A stretch of DNA of 40,440 nt from positions 1 through 40,440 of the forward strand of contig JADGQX010000011.1 of assembly GCA_017881445.1 (NCBI GenBank), in the 5' to 3' direction. Each line of letters opens with the position of its first letter. The stretch's first letter is position 1. The stretch is from Gemmatimonadota bacterium. GTDB lineage: Bacteria; Gemmatimonadota; Gemmatimonadetes; Longimicrobiales; RSA9. The notes beneath the pieces were generated by a model. It made no database searches. It saw only the letters and a list, made by a program, of their open reading frames with translations, and was not told the DNA's origin. A program made the position numbers and the translations under genes. Of this stretch, positions 16,067 to 23,505 are shown piece by piece.

Positions 16067-18298
16067 ATGCCTCCGCCCGCCCGCTCGTCCATGATCCGGG
16101 TCGCCCTGACCGGGTTCATCGCCGCCGCGCTGAGCGCCTGCGCCAGCGGCAGCCGGCCGCAAGCCGCTCCCGCGCCGGTGCCGCTCGCACCGGCGCCCGT
16201 GGTGGCGCCGGCCGGCCCGACGGCGCTGCTGCAGCCACCGCCGGAGGCAATGCGCACGGGCGAGCGCCTCAAGCCCACCGGGCTGGAGCTCGGGACCATG
16301 TGGACGTTCGAGAATCCGCCCATGGACTACTGGGCCCGGGAGTACAACTTCCGGCCGACGACGCAGTGGCTGGACCACGTGCGGCTGTCCTCGGTGCGCT
16401 TTGCCGACTACTGCTCGGCGTCGTTCGTCTCGCCGGACGGGCTGGTGATGACCAACCATCACTGCGGGCGGGAGTGCGTGGAATCGCAGTCCACGCCGCA
16501 GCGGGACTACGTGACCACCGGGTTCTACGCGGCGACGCGCCAGGAGGAGAAGCTCTGCCCGAACCTCTACCTGGACCAGCTCGTCTCCATCGAGGACGTG
16601 ACGGGCCAGGTGCAGGGGGCGACGCCGGCCGGCGCCGGCGACAGCGCGGCCGCCGCGGCGGTCCAGGCCGCGACCGGGCGCATCGAGCGGGACTGCGCGG
16701 CCGCGACCAAGCTGCAGTGCCAGGTGGTCCCGCTCTACCACGGTGGCCTCTACCACCTCTACCGCTACCAGCGCATCTCGCCCGTGAAGCTGGTGTTCGC
16801 GCCCGAGCTGGCCGCCGGCTTCTTCGGCGGTGACCCGGACAACTTCACCTACCCGCGCTACGACCTGGACGTCACCTTCGTACGCGCCTACCAGCCCGAC
16901 GGCGTGACGCCGCTGCACCCGGCCGACTACTTCCAGTGGCGGACCGAGGGCGCGGCGCCGGGCGAGCCCGTCTTCGTCACGGGCAACCCCGGGTCCACCA
17001 GCCGCCTGATCACGGTGGCCCAGCTGATGTACGAGCGGCAGTTCCGCCATCCCTTCCTGATCGCCTACCTGCAGTCGCGCTACGACGCGCTGCGGGAGGA
17101 GGCGAAGCAAGGGCCGGATGCGGCGCAGCGGGTGCGGCAGGAGATGTTCGAGGTCTCGAACTCGCTCAAGGCGTACCAGGGCGAGGAGCGCGGGCTGCTG
17201 GACACGCTGGTCGTGGGGCGCAAGATCGCGTGGGAGCGCGACTTCAAGACGCGCCTGGCCGCCAATGCCCAGGCCGGCGCCCAGTACGGCGACGTCTTCG
17301 ACCGCATGGCCGCCATCGCCGCGCAGAAGATGGTCGTGGCGCCGCGCCTGAACGCCAGCAACGTCATGATGTTCGACGATCCGCTGCAGCTGGCGGGACT
17401 GCTGGCCCGCGTGATCGGCGAGAAGGGGCTGCCCGATGCGCAGCGCTCCGAGCAGCTCCGCAATGGCCAGCTGGAGCAGCTGCAGGGGCGGCTGGGGCAG
17501 CCGGTCCCCTTCGACGCGGCCGGGATGACGGCCGCGCTCGCCCAGCGGCTGCACCTGGTGTCGGCGGTGCTGCCGGCGGGCGATCCGTTGCTGGCGCAGA
17601 TGATCAACCCGGGCGAGACGCCGGAGCAGGCCGCGAGCCGCCTGGTCGGCGCCACACGCATCGGCGACGCCGGCTTCCGCCAGCAGCTCCTGAGCGGCGG
17701 CAGCGCGGCGCTGGGCGCCTCCACCGACCCGCTGGTGGCGCTGGCGCGGCAGATGGAGGCGAACACGCGCGATCTGACCCCGCGCTGGCAGCAGGTCCAG
17801 GCCCAGGAGCAGGCGCAGCAGGCGCGCCTTGCCCGCGCGCTCTTCGCCGTCTACGGCACCTCGGTGCCGCCGGACGCGACCTTCACCCTGCGCATCAGTG
17901 ACGGGCGCATCGACGGTTACTCGTACAATGGCACGCTGGCGCCGGCCTACACGACCATCTACGGGCTGTATGGCCGCTCGGCCGAGTTCCAGGACAAGGA
18001 TCCGTTCACGCTGGCGCCCACCTGGGCGCAGCGCAGGTCGGCCGTGGACATGAGCCGCTACCTGAACCAGGTCTCGACCAACGACATCACCGGCGGCAAC
18101 AGCGGCAGCCCGCTCATCGACGAGCAAGGCCGCATCGTGGGACTGGTCTTCGACAGCAACATCGAGGCACTTCCGACCACCTTCATGTTCCCCATCGAGA
18201 ACGGCCGCACCGTGGCCGTGCACACGGCGGGCATCACGGAGGCGCTGCGGAGCGTGTACCAGGCCGCCGCGCTGGTCAAGGAGCTGACCGGCCGGTAA
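16067..18298 (+). CDS. S46 family dipeptidyl-peptidase (DPP7/DPP11-like), lipoprotein
   Basis: A 743-residue S46 serine peptidase that removes dipeptides from the N-terminus of peptides in the periplasm. The signal peptide ends in a lipobox (LSAC, C25), so it is probably lipid-anchored. The chymotrypsin-fold parts sit at both ends, as in this family: the TNHHC His (about 131-132) early, an Asp near YPRYDLDVTF, and the Ser in GGNSGSP (S679) late. A helical domain lies between. Length fits DPP7/DPP11 (about 700-720). GGAGAG precedes the ATG. The next gene is an M20 dipeptidase, so the pair could degrade peptides to amino acids. Confidence 0.92.
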   Translation: MPPPARSSMIRVALTGFIAAALSACASGSRPQAAPAPVPLAPAPVVAPAGPTALLQPPPEAMRTGERLKPTGLELGTMWTFENPPMDYWAREYNFRPTTQWLDHVRLSSVRFADYCSASFVSPDGLVMTNHHCGRECVESQSTPQRDYVTTGFYAATRQEEKLCPNLYLDQLVSIEDVTGQVQGATPAGAGDSAAAAAVQAATGRIERDCAAATKLQCQVVPLYHGGLYHLYRYQRISPVKLVFAPELAAGFFGGDPDNFTYPRYDLDVTFVRAYQPDGVTPLHPADYFQWRTEGAAPGEPVFVTGNPGSTSRLITVAQLMYERQFRHPFLIAYLQSRYDALREEAKQGPDAAQRVRQEMFEVSNSLKAYQGEERGLLDTLVVGRKIAWERDFKTRLAANAQAGAQYGDVFDRMAAIAAQKMVVAPRLNASNVMMFDDPLQLAGLLARVIGEKGLPDAQRSEQLRNGQLEQLQGRLGQPVPFDAAGMTAALAQRLHLVSAVLPAGDPLLAQMINPGETPEQAASRLVGATRIGDAGFRQQLLSGGSAALGASTDPLVALARQMEANTRDLTPRWQQVQAQEQAQQARLARALFAVYGTSVPPDATFTLRISDGRIDGYSYNGTLAPAYTTIYGLYGRSAEFQDKDPFTLAPTWAQRRSAVDMSRYLNQVSTNDITGGNSGSPLIDEQGRIVGLVFDSNIEALPTTFMFPIENGRTVAVHTAGITEALRSVYQAAALVKELTGR

Positions 18299-18310
18299 GA
18301 AAAGCAGGCA

Positions 18311-18331
18311 ACTGCAACTGCAACTGCAACG
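18311..18331 (+). repeat. AACTGC tandem repeat in the S46-M20 spacer
   Basis: Three full copies of AACTGC and a partial AAC lie 12 bases before the M20 start, occupying most of the 44-base spacer. Similar short-word repeats occur in other spacers of this window. Confidence 0.8.
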
Positions 18332-18342
18332 TCGGGGGGAAG

Positions 18343-19707
18343 ATGAGCAGGGCGGATACGTATATCGACGAGAACATGTCTCGTTTCCGGGAGGAGCTGT
18401 TCGATTTCCTGCGCATTCCGAGCGTGAGCGCGAACTCCGAGAACCGCCCGGACATGCAGAGGGCAGCGGAGTGGCTGGTGCAGCGGATGCGGGAGGCGGG
18501 GCTCCAGGCGGCGATCCATCCGACCGCGGGACACCCGATCGTGCTGGGCGAATGGCGGGGTGCCGGCGCGGGGGCGCCGACCGTGCTCATATACGGCCAC
18601 TATGACGTCCAGCCGGCGGAGCCGCTGGAGCTATGGAGCTCGCCGCCCTACGAGCCGGAGATCCGCGACGGCCGCATCTACGCCCGTGGCTCGGTGGACG
18701 ACAAGGGACAGCTCTACCTGCACGTGAAGGCGCTGGAGTCGCTGCTGAAAGCCGAGGGCCGCCTTCCCGTGAACGTGGTGCTGGTCGCGGAGGGCGAAGA
18801 GGAGATCGGCAGCGACAACCTGGTGCCGTTCCTGGAGAAGATGCGCGACCAGCTCGCCTGCGATTACGTCATCGTTTCGGATACCACCATGGTGGCGCCG
18901 GGCGTACCCACCATCGGCGCCTCGCTGCGGGGGCTGGCCTACTTCCAGATCGACGTCCAGGGCCCGGCCAAGGACCTTCACTCCGGGAGCTACGGCGGGG
19001 CGGTGCTCAACCCGGCGACGGTGCTCTGCCGCATCGTCGCCAGCTTCCACGACCTGGATTGGCACGCCACCATCCCGGGCTTCTACGACAAGGTCCGCCC
19101 GGCCACGGAGGTGCGGGACCAGATCGCGCAGGTCCCCTTCGAGGACGAGACCCTGCGCGAGGAGACGGGCTCCCCCACCCTCGGTGGCGAGGCCGGCTAC
19201 TCCACGCTGGAGCGGCTCTGGGTGCGGCCCACGGTGGAAGTGAACGGGCTGCTCTCGGGGTTCACGGGCGAGGGCTCCAAGACGGTGCTGCCCGCGCACG
19301 CCATGGCCAAGGTCAGCTGCCGGCTGGTGCCGGACCAGGACCCGGTCCTGGTCGCGAAGCTCTTCATGGAGCACATCCACCGCGTCGCGCCCAAGGAGGG
19401 TGTCACCGTCACCATCACGCCCATGCACACGGGCCAGGCCTGGAGGGCGCGGCTCGGGGGAAAGCTCTACGAGGCCGCCGCCCGCTCGCTGGAGGCCGCG
19501 TTCGGCCGCAAAGTGGTCTACGCGGGTGAGGGCGGCTCCATTCCCATCGTGTCGGACTTCGAGCGGGTGCTGGGCGCGCCCGTGCTGCTCATGGGCTTCG
19601 GGCTGCCCGGCGAGAACGCCCATGCCCCGGACGAGTGGCTGGACGTGGACACCTTCGAGCGCGGCATGCACGCCGCCGCCAACCTGCTGGCGCAGCTCAG
19701 CGCCTAG
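18343..19707 (+). CDS. M20 family metallo-dipeptidase
   Basis: A 454-residue cytosolic M20 peptidase of the PepV/CNDP-like dipeptidase group. Zinc ligands and catalytic residues are visible: H86 and D88 in YGHYDVQP, D119 in GSVDDKG, the EGEEEIGS pair (about 151-154), D179 in VSDT and the late His in NAHAPDEW. A lid or dimer domain lies at about 200-380, with GLAYFQIDVQGPAKDLHSG at its start. It has no signal peptide. GGGGGGAAG precedes the ATG. It follows the S46 peptidase by 44 bases and is closed by a strong terminator, so it would finish dipeptides released by S46. Confidence 0.92.
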   Translation: MSRADTYIDENMSRFREELFDFLRIPSVSANSENRPDMQRAAEWLVQRMREAGLQAAIHPTAGHPIVLGEWRGAGAGAPTVLIYGHYDVQPAEPLELWSSPPYEPEIRDGRIYARGSVDDKGQLYLHVKALESLLKAEGRLPVNVVLVAEGEEEIGSDNLVPFLEKMRDQLACDYVIVSDTTMVAPGVPTIGASLRGLAYFQIDVQGPAKDLHSGSYGGAVLNPATVLCRIVASFHDLDWHATIPGFYDKVRPATEVRDQIAQVPFEDETLREETGSPTLGGEAGYSTLERLWVRPTVEVNGLLSGFTGEGSKTVLPAHAMAKVSCRLVPDQDPVLVAKLFMEHIHRVAPKEGVTVTITPMHTGQAWRARLGGKLYEAAARSLEAAFGRKVVYAGEGGSIPIVSDFERVLGAPVLLMGFGLPGENAHAPDEWLDVDTFERGMHAAANLLAQLSA

Positions 19708-19727
19708 CCGGGCAGGGTGCACGAAAA

Positions 19728-19761
19728 AGAGCCCCGCGGGCGCAGGCGCCCGCGGGGCTCT
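19728..19761. terminator. Strong bidirectional terminator between convergent genes
   Basis: A perfect 15-bp stem (19728-19742 with 19747-19761) has a 4-base loop. On the minus strand the T-run opposite AAAAA (19724-19728) follows it. On the plus strand it is followed by ATCTTT. It sits between the convergent M20 and transglycosylase genes and can serve both. Confidence 0.85.
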
Positions 19762-19778
19762 ATCTTTGGTCCCGCCGC

Positions 19779-20552
19779 TCAGCGGCCCAGGATCCTGGGC
19801 GGCCGCAGCCGGATGGCCTCGATCTCCCGGCCGATCTCTTGCCGTAGCCGTTCGATGCGCGCCGGATACCTGTGACAGTCCGGGGTATTGGTGCCGTCGC
19901 GGCAGCCGTTGTAGCCCAGGAGCGCCCGGTGCTCGTTGCCGTCCGCACGGTCCATGTACCACGCCAGCACGTTCGTGCCGGTACAGAGGTTGTCGTCGAT
20001 GCTGTACAGGTTCCGCCCGCATCCGCCCCACTGCCCCGCCCAGAGCGGCATCACCTGCATCAGGCCGCGGGCACCCACCGCGCTGGTCGCGTGGGGATTG
20101 CCCTCGCTCTCCACCAGCATCACCGACACCACCGTCGCCGGGTCCAGGCCCTTGCGCTGCGCGTGCTGTACCAGCGGCCAGGCCACCTGCCGCGCCGCCC
20201 AGCGCGTCAGCCCACGCCGCCGCAGTACCTGCTCCACCGGCATGATGTGGTTGCGGTACAGGTTCACGTACCGCACCGTCTTCTCCCCGTCCACCCGGAT
20301 GGCGCCCATGCTGCGCGTGAGCGCCTCGATCTGCACCCGGGGAACCTCACGGGCGTGCGTCGGGTCCCGCACGGCGGCGGTCGCCGGCAGCTCGAGTGCC
20401 CGCGTCGTCACCTTGCCCAGCCCCCAACCCGCGAGGAGCAGGACGGGCGCGGCCAGCGGGATCATGCGCACGCGCTTGAGCAACCGCTCGGCTTCATCGA
20501 GCAGGCTGTGGCGTCGTGGCGCGGCGTCGCTTCGGCGTCTGAACAATGCCAT
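19779..20552 (-). CDS. Lytic transglycosylase (SLT domain)
   Basis: A 257-residue protein with an N-terminal membrane segment (about 30-47, MIPLAAPVLLLAGWGLG) and a periplasmic SLT domain. The catalytic Glu lies in VVSVMLVESEGNPHATS and is followed by AVGARGLMQVMP, the classical lysozyme-like pattern. It cleaves peptidoglycan to 1,6-anhydro products. Two Cys pairs in the C-terminal part (GGCGRN, NLCTG, NGCRD and PDCHRY) may form disulfides. The ATG at 20552 is preferred. The frame is open to 20648, but that extension is Cys-rich and unlike a signal peptide. Confidence 0.85.
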   Translation of the reverse strand: MALFRRRSDAAPRRHSLLDEAERLLKRVRMIPLAAPVLLLAGWGLGKVTTRALELPATAAVRDPTHAREVPRVQIEALTRSMGAIRVDGEKTVRYVNLYRNHIMPVEQVLRRRGLTRWAARQVAWPLVQHAQRKGLDPATVVSVMLVESEGNPHATSAVGARGLMQVMPLWAGQWGGCGRNLYSIDDNLCTGTNVLAWYMDRADGNEHRALLGYNGCRDGTNTPDCHRYPARIERLRQEIGREIEAIRLRPPRILGR

Positions 20553-20644
20553 CCAGGTACACTTCGGGTTTGCGGGGAGGGCTGCTAATGTGCACCCGCG
20601 GCACCCGTGCGCGCAAGCGTCGTTGGCGCCATTTCGTGGACTCG

Positions 20645-20690
20645 GCATGTAAGTTATGTGATGACAATTACTTGAATGTTTGACCGAAAT
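20645..20690. promoter_or_regulatory. AT-rich divergent promoter region with an imperfect dyad
   Basis: An AT-rich island in a GC-rich background sits between the divergent transglycosylase and HMA-like genes. It contains AAGTTAT (20651-20657) and ATTACTT (20667-20673), an imperfect inverted pair with 9 bases between. It probably holds the promoters and maybe an operator. I could not fix -35 and -10 boxes with certainty. Confidence 0.35.
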
Positions 20691-20710
20691 GTCGTCGGCG
20701 GGGAGGAAAC

Positions 20711-20926
20711 ATGGGAGAAGTGACGTTCGTGGTGCGTGGGCTGAGCGATGCCGACATGGCGGAGCAGGTGGAGGCGACGCTCTACGCCAAGGTGGGGGTG
20801 CACCAGGTGAAGGCCGACTGGGAGAGCGGCCGCGTCTGGCTCAGCTACGACGAGCGGGTGGTGCCGCAGCCGCGACTGCGGACCTACGTGCAGAGCTCGG
20901 GCGTCTCGGTGGTAGGCCTGGCCTAG
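20711..20926 (+). CDS. Small HMA-like (ferredoxin-fold) protein without the CxxC motif
   Basis: A 71-residue protein with the pattern of a heavy-metal-associated domain: beta strand VTFVVRGL, helix DMAEQVEATLYAKVG, strand VHQVKADWESGRVWLSY, then a second helix and a short final strand. The metal-binding CxxC expected after the first strand is absent; the loop reads GLSDADMAEQ and there is no Cys in the protein. So the metal-chaperone role is unlikely. GGGAGG lies before the ATG. Its stop codon shares the palindrome CTAG (20923-20926) with the stop of the convergent gene. Confidence 0.75.
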   Translation: MGEVTFVVRGLSDADMAEQVEATLYAKVGVHQVKADWESGRVWLSYDERVVPQPRLRTYVQSSGVSVVGLA

Positions 20927-21432
20927 GCGTTGTGGGCGCGACGCCGGGCACGCCGGATGAGGATGTAGACGCCGAGAAGGGCGACGAGTGCGGCTTCGGG
21001 CAGCTCCGCCCCCGCGGGCTCGATCCGGCAATAGCCGCCCCGGAAGATGGAGGCCAGGTGGCCGTGAATGCTCACCAGGTCGGAGCCGAGCTGGTCCTGG
21101 AAGGCAATGCCCCTGGGGAGCAGCGAAGTCCGCTTCAGCGCGAGGTGTCGGCCATCGGCGAAGTCGAGCTCGCCGGAGCCGAAGAGGTGCAGGCGAACGG
21201 AGGCGACGGCGTCGCCGGAGGCGGCGTCCTCGACGAGCAGCTGGCGGAAGCCGTGGCGACGGATGCGCCAGGCCGTGCCGTCGGCGCGGGCGATGGCGTG
21301 GGAGGTGAAGAACCGCTCCCAGGCGAGAGTGCCGATCTCCGTGCCGTTCCAGTGGATGGCATAGGCCGCGGGCAGGTATCCGGCCCGGCTCCAGGTGAGC
21401 TCCACTCCGGCGATCTCGCGCAGGTCCGCCAT
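20923..21432 (-). CDS. Hypothetical protein with a C-terminal membrane helix
   Basis: A 169-residue protein I cannot assign firmly. Residues 8-130 alternate short beta strands rich in aromatic residues (YAIHWNGTEIGTLAWERFF, WRIRRHGFRQLLVED, LDFADGRHLALKR), a style reminiscent of Tubby-C/LURP-one barrels. Residues about 145-160 form a hydrophobic helix (ELPEAALVALLGVYILI) with a basic tail, so it is probably tail-anchored in the inner membrane. GGAGG precedes the ATG. It follows hslO by 38 bases on the same strand and may be co-transcribed with it. Confidence 0.7.
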   Translation of the reverse strand: MADLREIAGVELTWSRAGYLPAAYAIHWNGTEIGTLAWERFFTSHAIARADGTAWRIRRHGFRQLLVEDAASGDAVASVRLHLFGSGELDFADGRHLALKRTSLLPRGIAFQDQLGSDLVSIHGHLASIFRGGYCRIEPAGAELPEAALVALLGVYILIRRARRRAHNA

Positions 21433-21470
21433 CGGCCGCCTCCGTGCGGTGGCCAGGTTGCCCGGCCGCG

Positions 21471-22370
21471 TCAGGCGGCGCGGGCTTCGTCGATCAGCTC
21501 ATCCATCTCGGCCGTGCTGAAGCGGTACTCGGCCGCGCAGAACTGGCAGACGGCCTCGGTGTGCCCGCGCTCCCGCCCTTCCTCCCGCATCTCGACCAGC
21601 GCTTCGCCCCCCAGCAGGACGAGTGCGCGCTCGGCGCGGTCGCGGGAGCAGGGGCAGTGGAAGCGGACCGGAATGCGGTCCAGCGGCTGCCAGCCCTCGG
21701 GGAAGATGCGCGCCAGGATGCCTTCCGGCGAGTCGCCGCTGCGCAGCATGGCGGTGGGATGGGGCAGCGAGCGGATGCGCGTCTCGATGCCGGCGACCTC
21801 GTCGTCGGGGAGCCCCGGGAGCAACTGGATAATGTAACCTCCTGCCGCTTCGACGGTTGCATCGGCGCGCACGAAGACGCCGATGCCCACGGCCGAGGGC
21901 ACCTGCTCGCTGCGCGCCAGGTAGTACGCCACGTCCTCGCCCACCTCGCCCGAGACCAGCTCCACGGTGCTGGAGTAGGGCTGGCGCATGCCCAGGTCCT
22001 TGGTGACGGTGAGGTGACCGTCGCGGCCCACCACGCCGGCCACGTTCAGCTTGCCGTCCCGCGCCTGGTCGATCTCCGGCCTCGGGTTCGAGACCAGGCC
22101 GCGCACCTCGCCCCGGCCGGTGGCGGTCACCAGCAGGGTCCCGGCCGGGCCGCCACCCCGGAGCCGCAGGGTGACCAGCTGCTCCTGCTCCTTCAGCATC
22201 ACGCCCAGGATGAGCGCCGCCGTAGCGAGCCGGCCGAGCGCGGCGGTCACGGCGGGGAAGGTGCCGTGGCGCGCCGCCAGCTCGGCGACGACGTCCGTGG
22301 AGTCGATGGCGAAGGCGCGCACGAGGCCGTCGCGGGCGGTGGCGCGGGCGATGTAGTTCGAAGTCGGCAT
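21471..22370 (-). CDS. hslO: Redox-regulated chaperone Hsp33
   Basis: A 299-residue Hsp33. It is a cytosolic holdase switched on by oxidation, when its zinc-bound Cys form disulfides and it unfolds. The N-terminal domain begins with NYIARATARDGLVRAFAIDS and includes GYIIQLLPGLPDDEV. The zinc site near the end is complete: CPC (x-C type) in RFHCPCSRDRAER and CQFC in AVCQFCAAEYRF. The ATG at 22370 is chosen because homology starts at MPTSNY; the frame is open to 22490 with no family similarity. It lies downstream of a GroES-like gene on the same strand. Confidence 0.95.
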   Translation of the reverse strand: MPTSNYIARATARDGLVRAFAIDSTDVVAELAARHGTFPAVTAALGRLATAALILGVMLKEQEQLVTLRLRGGGPAGTLLVTATGRGEVRGLVSNPRPEIDQARDGKLNVAGVVGRDGHLTVTKDLGMRQPYSSTVELVSGEVGEDVAYYLARSEQVPSAVGIGVFVRADATVEAAGGYIIQLLPGLPDDEVAGIETRIRSLPHPTAMLRSGDSPEGILARIFPEGWQPLDRIPVRFHCPCSRDRAERALVLLGGEALVEMREEGRERGHTEAVCQFCAAEYRFSTAEMDELIDEARAA

Positions 22371-22439
22371 GTGGGGACGGGCGCTCCATTCGAGGGTCAA
22401 GGGAAACGGAATACACCCTCTATGGCGAAAGGAGCCGGA

Positions 22440-22512
22440 CTGCGAACGGCATGGAAAGGGAAGAGGTGCGGGTGAGGGAGGGTAGGGCAAAGGGAAGGGG
22501 AAAGGGGGGCTT
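22440..22512 (-). other. Purine-rich spacer between the GroES-like gene and hslO
   Basis: The plus strand from about 22440 is nearly all A and G, with recurring AAGGGAAG and GGGA words. On the transcribed minus strand it is a long pyrimidine tract. No hairpin or ORF is evident. Confidence 0.45.
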
Positions 22513-22520
22513 GGCCCGCG

Positions 22521-22898
22521 TTACCAGTCCTCGTGGCCGATGTCCTGCTCCCGGACGAGGACGAGGATGGCGGCCTGGGGGACGACGAGGTACTTCTCGC
22601 CTTCGAAGGTGATCTCCACGGCGGCGCGGCGGAAGAAGATGGCGTAGTCGCCGGGGCGGGCCTGGACGGGGAGGTACTTGGCCTCGCCGCCGCCGATGTT
22701 CCAGGGTTCGTCGTCCAGGTCGGCGGGGGCGGAGATGGGAGTGCCGGGGCCGGTGGCCACGACCGTGCCCGTCTGCACGGCCTGGTTGTCCACGGCGCTG
22801 GCCGGGAGGTAGAGGCCGACCCGGCTGCGGTCCTCGCCCTCCTCGGGCTTCACCAGGACGCGGTCGCCGACGACGATGAGGCGTTTCTTCGGTTCCAT
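22521..22898 (-). CDS. GroES-like co-chaperonin (divergent)
   Basis: A 125-residue GroES-fold protein. It opens with VVGDRVLVKPEEGEDRSRVGLYLP, matching the GroES first strands and mobile loop, and later has TGTVVATGPG, KYLPVQARPGDYAIFFR and EITFEGEKYLVVPQAAILVLV, the closing strands. True GroES is about 95 residues; this one carries an insert of about 20 (PISAPADLDDEPWNIGGGEA) between the halves. No groEL is adjacent and no CIRCE operator is visible upstream. It precedes hslO on the same strand, so it may be part of a stress set. It may work with a housekeeping GroEL or be a specialised paralog. Confidence 0.8.
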   Translation of the reverse strand: MEPKKRLIVVGDRVLVKPEEGEDRSRVGLYLPASAVDNQAVQTGTVVATGPGTPISAPADLDDEPWNIGGGEAKYLPVQARPGDYAIFFRRAAVEITFEGEKYLVVPQAAILVLVREQDIGHEDW

Positions 22899-23124
22899 GA
22901 CTCTACGTTCGTCTCGCCGGTCCCCCCGCGCAAGCATCGCCCTACGGCGGTTCCCTGGAAAACGCCGCTCCCGCCGGGCCACGTGCACGGCCGGCCCGGG
23001 CGCGGCCGCGGGTCCGTGCCGCGTGGCCCAGCGAGCCATGGATGCGCCCCGGCGGACGCCGCATCGTGGACGCGGGTTCGGCATGCGGGTGCGGAATGAG
23101 CGGCGCGGCGGGGAGGCGAACGTG

Positions 23125-23355
23125 ATGGAACGTGGAACGGGAAGGGCGGGCGCGGAGGGCACGAGGCGGCGGCCGGGGGCGCCCTCGCGGCGGCCGTTCA
23201 CCTTCGTGTTGGACGGTCAGCTGGTGGAGCGGGCCCAGCGGGAGGTGGGCGAGAAGGACGTGGTGCGGAGCATCGAGGCCGCCCTCGCCGCCGCCCTGGA
23301 CTACCAGCTCTGGGTGCGGGAGGTGAGCGCCGGCGAGCGGGGAGTATTGTCCTGA
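23125..23355 (+). CDS. Ribbon-helix-helix domain protein (antitoxin-like, orphan)
   Basis: A 76-residue protein with a basic, disordered N-terminus (about 1-28), then FTFVLDGQLVERAQREVGEKDVVRSIEAALAAAL split as strand-helix-helix. This is the RHH/CopG-VapB DNA-binding layout, with the strand pairing in a dimer. GGAGG lies 8 bases before the ATG at 23125. Antitoxins of this kind usually precede a toxin gene, but the next 150 bases contain only an inverted repeat and then a convergent gene. So either the toxin is missing or this is a stand-alone regulator. Confidence 0.65.
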   Translation: MERGTGRAGAEGTRRRPGAPSRRPFTFVLDGQLVERAQREVGEKDVVRSIEAALAAALDYQLWVREVSAGERGVLS

Positions 23356-23402
23356 GGGCTGGCCCGCCGCCCCGGCGAGGCCAGGCGGCAAACGACCGGA
23401 GA

Positions 23403-23465
23403 CGCAGGCGCAGGCGCAGACACAGACGTCCCCGTACCCGTGAACGTCGATCGCCTGCGCCTGCG
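23403..23465. repeat. Inverted GCAGGC-word repeat between convergent genes
   Basis: CGCAGGCGCAGGCG (23403-23416) is perfectly complementary to 23452-23465, a 14-bp stem with a 35-base loop. Inside the loop GACGT and ACGTC also pair. Each arm is itself a tandem repeat of GCAGGC. It lies between the RHH gene and the PorV-like gene. There is no T-tract. Confidence 0.75.
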
Positions 23466-23505
23466 CATCCGGCCGTTGAAGCCCGGAGCCGTCGTAAGGC
23501 CTTGC

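Noticed and set aside
22899-23124. CIRCE operator (HrcA site) before the GroES-like gene
   Set aside because: No TTAGCACTC-N9-GAGTGCTAA or close variant is present.
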